A DNA stretch of 5,169 nucleotides from Gammaproteobacteria bacterium (GTDB taxonomy: Bacteria > Pseudomonadota > Gammaproteobacteria > Chromatiales > Chromatiaceae). The stretch covers positions 1 to 5,169 of the forward strand of contig JAUXDV010000156.1 in NCBI GenBank assembly GCA_030620735.1. Reading direction: 5' to 3'. Positions 1-5,169 of this stretch are shown in pieces (the stretch's first letter is position 1; each line of letters starts with the position of its first letter). The translations under genes were made by a program, and so were the position numbers. The notes under the pieces are model-generated. The model was not told the origin of the DNA. It saw only the letters and a list, made by a program, of their open reading frames with translations, and made no database searches.

Positions 1-939
1 ATGCGGCTGGTGCGCAGCGGCGCATTTCTCTCTTTTTGTACTTTCCTGCTGGTTTTCTGGCTTACCGACTACGCAGGGCTTGCACTCGCCATGGCGCTGT
101 TCAGCTTCTTCTGGAATGCGGTGCTGCCGCAGATCGAAGTGACTACACTGCGCTTTCTCGGCAGCAACACGCCCCTCTACAGTCGCATACGGGTGTGGGG
201 GTCGATCGGCTTTATGCTGATGGTGGTGTTGCTGGGATTTATGGTAGATCGCTGGGGAGTAGCGATCATCCTGCCTGTGCTGGCGCTGATCTATGCCGGG
301 ATCTGGCTGTCGACACTGTTTATCCCGGAGCAGCAACAGCAGAATGAGCATGACTCTACAGCTTCATTGTCCGGGATACTGCTGCAATCGGCTGTGCTGT
401 CGTTTTTCGCCATCTGCCTGTTGATGCAGTTCAGTCATGGCGCCTACTACACTTTCTTCTCGATCTATCTCGAGGGTGAAGGTTATTCCAAGAGTGTCAT
501 TGGCGGATTGTGGGCGATTGGTGTTGGAGCAGAGGTTGCTGTTTATATCTTTTTCATGCATAAACTGCTGCAGGCTTTCAGCTCAAAAAACCTGCTGCTA
601 TGGTGTCTGTTTCTGGCGGCATTGCGATGGGTTTTGATTGCCCTGTTCAGTGATTATCTGCTGGTGCTGATCTTTTCCCAACTGCTGCATGCAGCCACTT
701 TTGGCGCTTTTCATTCAGTCGCTATTGATTTTGTGCATCACAAATTCCCTCAACATCTGCAGGGCAGGGGGCAGGCGCTCTACAGCAGCGTCAGTTTTGG
801 CGTCGGGGGTACTCTCGGCAGTCTCAGCAGCGGTTTTCTATGGGATTCAAGCGGAGCCACAACCACATTCCTGATTTTTGCCGCATCTGCTGGACTTGCA
901 ATGATAATCCTTGCCGTCGGACAGCGGAGAGAGAGTTGA
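1..939 (+). CDS. MFS permease, HcaT-like (MFS_1_like / phenylpropionate-transporter type), 5' end missing
   Basis: This is an inner-membrane secondary transporter of the major facilitator superfamily. The frame is open to the left edge, and the ATG at base 1 is probably internal: 312 residues are visible against about 380 for E. coli HcaT, and remembered HcaT sequence aligns from about its residue 68, so roughly 70 residues (TM1-2) are missing. About ten hydrophobic segments are seen, near residues 6-22, 27-46, 65-82, 87-107, 125-143, 164-186, 198-215, 218-236, 258-280 and 287-306, with a hydrophilic Gln/Glu-rich central loop (109-122). Family-like signatures are RVWGSIGF (64-71), HGAYY (146-150), GYSKSVIGGLW (161-171), GAEV (176-179) and LHAATFG (229-235). 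The family includes HcaT (proposed 3-phenylpropionate uptake) and LacY-like sugar permeases, so the substrate cannot be assigned. It ends at TGA 937-939 with no clear terminator. No functional tie to the downstream cell-wall genes is evident. Confidence 0.88.
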   Translation: MRLVRSGAFLSFCTFLLVFWLTDYAGLALAMALFSFFWNAVLPQIEVTTLRFLGSNTPLYSRIRVWGSIGFMLMVVLLGFMVDRWGVAIILPVLALIYAGIWLSTLFIPEQQQQNEHDSTASLSGILLQSAVLSFFAICLLMQFSHGAYYTFFSIYLEGEGYSKSVIGGLWAIGVGAEVAVYIFFMHKLLQAFSSKNLLLWCLFLAALRWVLIALFSDYLLVLIFSQLLHAATFGAFHSVAIDFVHHKFPQHLQGRGQALYSSVSFGVGGTLGSLSSGFLWDSSGATTTFLIFAASAGLAMIILAVGQRRES

Positions 940-984
940 GGAGTGAGGCCCCGTGTCTTCTGACCGCGATCATGCACGGAGTTA

Positions 985-1014
985 TTGAGAACTTATCATT
1001 GGATTTGTTATACT
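985..1014 (+). promoter_or_regulatory. Putative sigma70 promoter with extended -10 for the L,D-transpeptidase pair
   Basis: The -35 box TTGAGA (985-990, five of six consensus bases) is followed by an 18-base spacer and the -10 box TATACT (1009-1014, five of six). TG at 1006-1007 sits one base ahead of the -10 box, making an extended -10. The predicted start is near 1021, giving a leader of about 40 bases. It is the best promoter match in the 121-base gap and lies just where a promoter for the downstream pair is expected. The call rests on consensus matching only. Confidence 0.65.
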
Positions 1015-1037
1015 CCTCAAATAATTATAGTTATATA

Positions 1038-1051
1038 GAGTTGGGAAACTC
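1038..1051 (+). promoter_or_regulatory. Small leader hairpin next to the Shine-Dalgarno
   Basis: GAGTT (1038-1042) pairs perfectly with AACTC (1047-1051) around the tetraloop GGGA, which fits the stable GNRA class. The stem ends on the base directly before the GGAG Shine-Dalgarno. Five base pairs is short, so this may be incidental. If it forms, it could shape ribosome access or protect the 5' end of the message. Confidence 0.3.
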
Positions 1052-1055
1052 GGAG
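1052..1055 (+). promoter_or_regulatory. Shine-Dalgarno GGAG fixing the start at 1061
   Basis: GGAG lies five bases (all T) ahead of ATG 1061. An in-frame TAG at 1028-1030, with no ATG, GTG or TTG codon between it and 1061, makes this the only start that keeps the complete signal peptide. Confidence 0.75.
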
Positions 1056-1060
1056 TTTTT

Positions 1061-2941
1061 ATGCGTCGTAATCATCGCGATGTTGTTCGTGGCCGTCTCA
1101 GGCATTTAACAGCAGCACTGGCTGTTGCACTTGGTTGTGCGCTATTCATCTCTTTACCGCTGCATGCAGGTTGGGGGGATGCTGAGTATGGCGATATTTT
1201 TGCTTCTCAGCCGCAAGCAACAGCAAACCCAAAGCCAAAGACCCGGAGAGTTGCCAGTAATGTGGTCACATCTTCTGGCGCTCCGGTTGTTCAGCGGCAC
1301 TCTGCACGCGCTGTTGATACTCCAATTCCAGGCACTCAGCCCAGGCCGAATCGGCGTCCCAACACCACCGCATACCAGGGTGCATTTTCCATCGCATCTC
1401 TCTATCCGCGGGTCCGTCCGCTTGGCAATCGCTCAATGAAAAATGAGTCGATCAAGGGGGCTCTTGAACATTACCGTTCGGCTTCTAACAAGGAGAAGCT
1501 TAAGCGCGTCTACAAGGGGAACCGCCATAAAAAAACATGGTCGCGTAAGGGTAAAGCTACCAAGGATGCCAATGCAGCGATTCAAATCCTCTCTAAGGCC
1601 AGTCTGCAGGGTTTGAATCCGGCCGAGTATCACGTCGAGGAGATATTACAAGCACAGCAACAGGGGGATATGACGCTTTTTGACCTGCTGTTAACGGATA
1701 ATACGTTGCGCTACATCTCTCATCTGCGGGACGGTCAGTATAAGCCTCTTGATGTTGATTCGATGTGGTTGATCAAGGTCGGCGCAGGCGCCGACCTGGT
1801 GGAAAGCATGGTGAAGGCGCTCAAATCAAAGAGTGTCTCTCGTCTCATGAAGAAGGTTGAACCGCGGCATTCCGTCTACCGCAGCCTTGCCCGCCACCTC
1901 TATGACTACATCAATATTGTGCAATCCGGTGGTTGGCCCTCATTTCCTCTCAGAGGGGGTGGATTGAAACCCGGGGCCAGCAGCAGCCAGGTCAAGGCGT
2001 TGCGCGCACGTCTGGCGGTCACCGATGGGGCCGATCTCTACGCACCTCAACCCTCGCGTTTTGATAATCAACTGAAACAGGCGGTCGTGAGCTTTCAGCA
2101 GCGTCACGGCTTGAACGATGACGGTGTGATCGGCGGGCGTACGCGACAGGCGCTCGCAGTTCCGGTCAAAAAAAGAATTTTACAGATTGCCGCATCCATG
2201 GAGCGTTGGCGCTGGCTGCCGGACGCTCTTGGCAAACAGGCTATCATCGTAAATATACCTGCGTTTCGTCTCTATTACTGGAAAAACGGATCCAGCAAAT
2301 TGACCATGCGAGTCATTGTCGGCAAGGGAAAACCGGATTGGCAGACGCCAACATTTACAAACGATTTGGATTACATGGTGCTCAACCCAAACTGGAATGT
2401 GCCGAACACCATTGTCTCAGAAGAGATGGCTCCCAAGGCACACCGTTGGCCGAAGTTTTTCCAGGATAATGGTTACAAGGTGAGCGATGAGGCCGGCAAC
2501 GAGATTGACCCTTCAAGCGTGAACTGGGGGCAGTACAGCAAGAGTAATCCTGCTCCCTACAAGGTGGTGCAGGCGAGGGGCGCTGACGGATCCCTGGGTG
2601 TGGTGAAGTTTATTTTTCCGAATCAGTATGGCGTCGCGCTGCATGACACTTCGAGTAAACAGCTGTTCAAGGATGAGTTTCGGGCATACAGTCATGGCTG
2701 TGTCAGGGTCGAGAAACCACGGGAACTGGGAGCGGCTCTTTTAGGCAAGAACAATACGCGTTTTTTCAATTCCCTGGTGGAAGAGTCTGAAGATGATCGG
2801 CGTATCCAGGTGCAGGAGGGCATCGCCGTTTATACGCTCTATATGACGGCATGGGCTGATGCGGGCCGGATCTATTTCTATGAAGACCTCTACCGCCGTG
2901 ACCGTATTATGGTTCAGGCAAGAACCCCCAAGCGGGGATAA
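1061..2941 (+). CDS. ldtD: Periplasmic L,D-transpeptidase, YcbB/LdtD family (upstream paralog)
   Basis: By family, it forms 3-3 (mDap-mDap) peptidoglycan cross-links in the periplasm, using a catalytic cysteine. The 626 residues match the YcbB/LdtD length (about 615 in E. coli). Order: a Sec signal peptide with basic n-region, hydrophobic 18-34 and likely cleavage after A36 (LHA|GW); a Pro/Arg/Ser/Thr-rich linker (about 48-105); an N-terminal scaffold domain (about 130-300, with GLNPAEYH and LRDGQYKP); a peptidoglycan-binding domain (311-369, with FQQRHGLNDDGVIG); and a YkuD catalytic domain (about 394-565). The active site is H528-D-T followed by S544-H-G-C547, which fits HX(14-17)[ST]HGC with 15 residues between H528 and S544. 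Residues about 449-515 correspond to the capping insert typical of this subclass. The C-terminal TAWAD...DLYRRD tail is also typical. A 28-base gap to a full-length paralog suggests an operon. The symbol denotes the family; orthology to E. coli ldtD is not proven for either copy. Confidence 0.93.
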   Translation: MRRNHRDVVRGRLRHLTAALAVALGCALFISLPLHAGWGDAEYGDIFASQPQATANPKPKTRRVASNVVTSSGAPVVQRHSARAVDTPIPGTQPRPNRRPNTTAYQGAFSIASLYPRVRPLGNRSMKNESIKGALEHYRSASNKEKLKRVYKGNRHKKTWSRKGKATKDANAAIQILSKASLQGLNPAEYHVEEILQAQQQGDMTLFDLLLTDNTLRYISHLRDGQYKPLDVDSMWLIKVGAGADLVESMVKALKSKSVSRLMKKVEPRHSVYRSLARHLYDYINIVQSGGWPSFPLRGGGLKPGASSSQVKALRARLAVTDGADLYAPQPSRFDNQLKQAVVSFQQRHGLNDDGVIGGRTRQALAVPVKKRILQIAASMERWRWLPDALGKQAIIVNIPAFRLYYWKNGSSKLTMRVIVGKGKPDWQTPTFTNDLDYMVLNPNWNVPNTIVSEEMAPKAHRWPKFFQDNGYKVSDEAGNEIDPSSVNWGQYSKSNPAPYKVVQARGADGSLGVVKFIFPNQYGVALHDTSSKQLFKDEFRAYSHGCVRVEKPRELGAALLGKNNTRFFNSLVEESEDDRRIQVQEGIAVYTLYMTAWADAGRIYFYEDLYRRDRIMVQARTPKRG

Positions 2942-2958
2942 GTGATGCTCGGACAACC

Positions 2959-2963
2959 AGGGG
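2959..2963 (+). promoter_or_regulatory. Shine-Dalgarno AGGGG for the second transpeptidase
   Basis: AGGGG is followed by six T residues and ATG 2970. The layout (purine box, T run, ATGCGT) closely mirrors the first copy's site at 1052-1066, so the duplicated unit appears to include the translation signal. An in-frame TGA at 2943-2945 rules out an earlier start. Confidence 0.7.
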
Positions 2964-2969
2964 TTTTTT

Positions 2970-4805
2970 ATGCGTTATACATATAACAGAGCTGTTATTG
3001 GTCGCAGCCGGTATTTAACAGCTGCATTGGCGGCCGCACTTTGTTGCGCGCTATTCACTGCTTCACCGTTGTTGGCGGGCTGGGAGGATAGTGAGTATGG
3101 TGATATCTTTGTCACCCGCCAGAAACCAAAACCACAGCCAAAAAAGATTATCGCAAAACCGGTTGCTGCTCCGGTGGTTCGGCAGCAGGCTCCAAAGCGC
3201 GCCAGACCTAAAGTATCAGACACTGCACCCAAGCCATATCGTTTTCCTGACGCAGCCGAACCTCTCTATCCACCTGTCTCCTCGTTGGGAAATAGCCCGA
3301 TGTTTGATGAGCCGGTTGCTGCCGCTCTAGGACATTATCGCGCTGCATCGAAGGGAGAGTGGCTCCAGCAGGTGTATGAAGCCAACGCAGGTGAACCGGT
3401 TTGGCATCGCAAAGGGCGTATCAGCAGAGATGCCAGTGCAGCGATTCAAATCCTCTCCGGGGCAGACTCGCAAGGTCTGAACCCTCACGAATATCATATC
3501 GAGGAGATTTTTCAGGCGCAGCAGGATGGAGATCTTACGCTGTTCGATCTGCTATTGACCGATAACGTTCTACACTATGTCTCTCATGTGCGGGATGGCC
3601 AGTATCGCCCCCGCAATGTCGACCCGCGTTGGAAAATGAGCGGTGGCGCCAGGGTTGGTCTTGCAGAGGGCATGGCGCTTGCGGTTACTGAACGGGCTGT
3701 TCCACGCTTCATGAAACAGGCGTCTCCCGGCCACTCTTTTTATAAAAATCTGCGCAGGGAGTTGCGCGATTACACAGCAATTGCCAATTCCGGTGGCTGG
3801 CCAGCATTTCCTGCCGAAGGACGCGGTTTGAAACCGGCTATGAGCGGAGACGAAATTCTCGCTCTGCGCGCGCGTCTGGCAGCAACTGACGGTGCAGATC
3901 TGTCTGCTGCACAGCCTGCGTTTTTTGACGATCATTTGAAGCTTGCAGTCGAGGGCTTTCAGCGCCGTCATGGATTGAATGATGACGGCGTGATCGGTGC
4001 GCGTACGCGACAGGCGCTGGCAGTTCCTGTTAAAGACAGAATTCGCCAGATTATTGCATCTCTGGAGCGCTGGCGCTGGGCGCCGGAAAATCTTGGCGAG
4101 CGCTACATTGTTGTCAATATTCCCGCTTATCGCCTCTGGTACAGAGAGAATGGCGAAGACAAGCTGACCATGCGCACAGTCGTCGGCAAGACCAGGGCGA
4201 ATCATCAAACACCAAGCTTTTCGACAGATATGAAGTATATGGTGCTCAATCCAAACTGGAATGTCCCAAGTTCCATTGTCTCTGCAGAGATGGCGCCCAA
4301 AGCAAGCCGTAATCCCGGGTATTTCAAGAAAAAAGGCTACAAGGTAATGGATCGGGCCGGCAATGTCATCGATCCATACAGCGTCAACTGGGGACAGTAC
4401 AGCAGGAGTAATCGCGCGCCTTACCGGGTGGTGGAGTCCAGCGGCGCCGGTGGTGCGCTGGGGACGGTGAAATTTATTTTTCCGAACAAACATGGCGTCT
4501 ATCTGCATGATACCCAGAGCAGAAGGTTGTTCAAGAAGGATTTCCGGGCTCACAGTCATGGCTGTGTCAGAATCGAGAAGCCCGCGGAGTTGGGGGCCGT
4601 TCTTCTGGGCGACAGGAGTCCGGACGAGTTTAGTGCGCTGGTTGCAGATTCAGGCAAAAACCGGCATATCAACCTGGAGCAGAGTCTTCCGGTTTATCTT
4701 CTCTATATGACGGCGTGGGCTGATGACAACCAGATCTATTTTTACGACGATATTTACCGTCGTGACAAGCGTCTGGTCCAGGCGAAAACCTCCAAGCGGG
4801 GATGA
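2970..4805 (+). CDS. ldtD: Periplasmic L,D-transpeptidase, YcbB/LdtD family (downstream paralog)
   Basis: This is a second complete copy (611 residues) of the same enzyme type. It has a Sec signal peptide (hydrophobic 17-35, likely cleavage after A36, LLA|GW), a Lys/Pro/Ala-rich basic linker (about 48-95), a scaffold domain (about 115-285, with GLNPHEYH and VRDGQYRP), a peptidoglycan-binding domain (about 296-354, FQRRHGLNDDGVIG) and a YkuD domain (about 379-548). The catalytic motif is intact: H513-D-T, then S529-H-G-C532. A hand count over 170 ungapped catalytic-domain residues gives about 114 identities (67%) to the upstream copy. From the linker to the C-terminus the copies are offset by a constant 15 residues, exactly their length difference. 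No internal stop or lost active-site residue is seen, so both copies should be active. It ends at TGA 4803-4805, and no clear terminator follows. The symbol is by family; which copy is the ldtD equivalent cannot be decided here. Confidence 0.93.
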   Translation: MRYTYNRAVIGRSRYLTAALAAALCCALFTASPLLAGWEDSEYGDIFVTRQKPKPQPKKIIAKPVAAPVVRQQAPKRARPKVSDTAPKPYRFPDAAEPLYPPVSSLGNSPMFDEPVAAALGHYRAASKGEWLQQVYEANAGEPVWHRKGRISRDASAAIQILSGADSQGLNPHEYHIEEIFQAQQDGDLTLFDLLLTDNVLHYVSHVRDGQYRPRNVDPRWKMSGGARVGLAEGMALAVTERAVPRFMKQASPGHSFYKNLRRELRDYTAIANSGGWPAFPAEGRGLKPAMSGDEILALRARLAATDGADLSAAQPAFFDDHLKLAVEGFQRRHGLNDDGVIGARTRQALAVPVKDRIRQIIASLERWRWAPENLGERYIVVNIPAYRLWYRENGEDKLTMRTVVGKTRANHQTPSFSTDMKYMVLNPNWNVPSSIVSAEMAPKASRNPGYFKKKGYKVMDRAGNVIDPYSVNWGQYSRSNRAPYRVVESSGAGGALGTVKFIFPNKHGVYLHDTQSRRLFKKDFRAHSHGCVRIEKPAELGAVLLGDRSPDEFSALVADSGKNRHINLEQSLPVYLLYMTAWADDNQIYFYDDIYRRDKRLVQAKTSKRG

Positions 4806-4813
4806 TGGGGCTA

Positions 4814-4845
4814 GGATTGAGGGTCGAGGACTGAGTGCTGAGGAC
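4814..4845. repeat. Degenerate purine-rich 14-base tandem repeat
   Basis: Two adjacent 14-base units, at 4814-4827 and 4828-4841, agree at 10 of 14 positions and share the core GGA(T/C)TGAG. A third unit begins with GGAC at 4842 and then diverges. GTGCTGA also recurs at 4835-4841 and 4856-4862. The array starts nine bases after the transpeptidase stop codon. No function can be assigned. Confidence 0.35.
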
Positions 4846-4927
4846 AATCTCACACGTGCTGAACAGTTACCAATAATTCAACAATATCTGACCTCGCAAG
4901 CAGCTTTTTTCTCCATATCTTGATTGA

Positions 4928-4962
4928 ATTTTCAATATTGCAAGACCTGCTTCATTGAAAAT
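4928..4962. repeat. AT-rich inverted repeat in the gap before the Tat-signal gene
   Basis: The 9-base arms ATTTTCAAT (4928-4936) and ATTGAAAAT (4954-4962) are perfect complements around a 17-base centre, which itself has a short GCA/TGC pairing (4940-4942 with 4948-4950). There is no T run after it, so it is not a classic terminator. Its centre lies about 69 bases before the predicted start of the downstream promoter, a common position for an activator site. That reading is inference. Confidence 0.4.
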
Positions 4963-4978
4963 ATTCATCGAAATACCC

Positions 4979-5007
4979 TTGATTTTCATCACTCTGCCTG
5001 CTATGGT
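4979..5007 (+). promoter_or_regulatory. Putative extended -10 promoter for the Tat-signal gene
   Basis: TTGATT (4979-4984, four of six -35 bases) is followed by a 17-base spacer and TATGGT (5002-5007, four of six -10 bases). TG at 4999-5000 gives an extended -10. The predicted start is near 5014, leaving a leader of about 28 bases before ATG 5042. Each box is imperfect; the spacing and the TG motif carry the call. Confidence 0.42.
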
Positions 5008-5041
5008 ATAAGGCACTTCTTGACAAATATGTAGTAAGTCT

Positions 5042-5169
5042 ATGAGTAACAAACAAAAAGATCCGTCACCTCTCATTTACCGCAGAGAGTTTCTGATTGG
5101 AACGGCAGCTGTAGCTGCCATGGCTGCGGTTCCCACTGTCTTCGCAAGAACAAGAAGAAAAAAACAGGG
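5042..5169 (+). CDS. Tat-exported protein, candidate YcbK/MepK-like (DUF882) murein endopeptidase, 3' end missing
   Basis: Only 42 full codons are visible before the right edge, with no stop. They encode a twin-arginine signal peptide: a polar n-region, Y13-R14-R15-E16-F17-L18, an alanine-rich hydrophobic stretch (about 18-34) and likely cleavage after A35 (VFA|R), then a very basic mature start. Folded export by the Tat system is therefore well supported. The product is inferred from context. In E. coli, ycbB (ldtD) is followed by ycbK (mepK), a Tat-exported DUF882 enzyme that cuts 3-3 peptidoglycan cross-links, and the same order appears here. Other Tat substrates remain possible because no catalytic residue is in view. 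ATG 5042 is chosen because an in-frame TGA lies at 5021-5023 and the next in-frame ATG (5120) would destroy the signal. The Shine-Dalgarno is weak (TAAG, 5035-5038). Confidence 0.72.
   Translation, partial: MSNKQKDPSPLIYRREFLIGTAAVAAMAAVPTVFARTRRKKQ

Noticed and set aside
1026..1031. Second -10-like box TATAGT downstream of the main promoter
   Set aside because: No -35 box is found at 16-18 bases; the nearest candidate, TTGGAT at 999-1004, is 21 bases away.
840..1109. 89-codon + strand frame bridging the permease end and the first transpeptidase start
   Set aside because: It overlaps both supported genes in another frame and runs through the promoter and leader; no domain or good start signal.
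1124..1141. Possible lipobox (ALGC in copy one, ALCC in copy two) in the signal peptides
   Set aside because: The cysteine sits in the middle of the hydrophobic stretch, the -3 residue does not fit well, and a good signal peptidase I site (HA|GW or LA|GW) follows.
2955..2969. Terminator-like AACC-AGG-GGTT stem followed by T residues between the two transpeptidases
   Set aside because: The stem is only 4 bp with a 3-base loop, and the GGGG/T run is better explained as the Shine-Dalgarno and spacer of the next gene.
3570..4559. 329-codon open frame on the minus strand opposite the second transpeptidase
   Set aside because: It is entirely antisense to a strongly supported gene. The matching antisense frame in the paralog is open for only 60 codons (2513-2695), so it is not maintained, and the translation resembles no family I know.
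4893..4910. Possible rho-independent terminator ending in six T residues
   Set aside because: The bases before the T run form at best a 3-bp AAG/CTT stem; no GC-rich hairpin is present.
5020..5025. Perfect -35 consensus TTGACA close to the Tat-signal gene
   Set aside because: Any -10 at normal spacing would overlap the start codon at 5042, and no good match lies there. The upstream extended -10 pair fits better.
4867..5076. 69-codon minus-strand frame in the gap after the second transpeptidase
   Set aside because: It overlaps the start of the Tat-signal gene and the proposed promoter, and has no recognisable features.

Overview
The window (roughly even GC, densely coding, every gene on the + strand) looks like a stretch of a Gram-negative, probably gammaproteobacterial, chromosome. 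The support is the protein families: an HcaT-type MFS permease, and two YcbB/LdtD-type L,D-transpeptidases followed by a short-spaced gene with a twin-arginine (Tat) signal peptide, an order that resembles E. coli ycbB-ycbK. I cannot name a genus from sequence alone.

Layout. 1-939: the C-terminal four fifths of an MFS permease whose start lies left of the window. 940-1060: a 121-base gap with a convincing extended -10 sigma70 promoter (985-1014) and a 40-base leader ending in a small hairpin next to the Shine-Dalgarno. 1061-2941 and 2970-4805: two complete, tandem, paralogous periplasmic L,D-transpeptidases separated by 28 bases with no credible terminator, so probably one transcript. 4806-5041: a 236-base gap with a degenerate 14-base repeat, an AT-rich inverted repeat and a plausible promoter. 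5042-5169: the first 42 codons of a Tat-exported protein that runs off the right edge. By context it is a good candidate for a YcbK/MepK-like (DUF882) murein endopeptidase, but its catalytic domain is not in the window.

How they work together. L,D-transpeptidases of this class make 3-3 (mDap-mDap) cross-links in peptidoglycan, bypassing the usual penicillin-binding-protein 4-3 links; MepK-type enzymes cut such links. The right four fifths of the window therefore reads as a cell-wall remodelling cluster in which the transpeptidase gene has been duplicated. The two copies are colinear without gaps apart from a 15-residue length difference in the linker behind the signal peptide. The permease has no obvious functional link and is separated by the promoter.

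I see no RNA genes, CRISPR arrays, insertion sequences or clear rho-independent terminators. Nothing here requires a wholly new system; the tandem transpeptidase duplication and the structured gap at 4806-5041 are the points most worth a second look.
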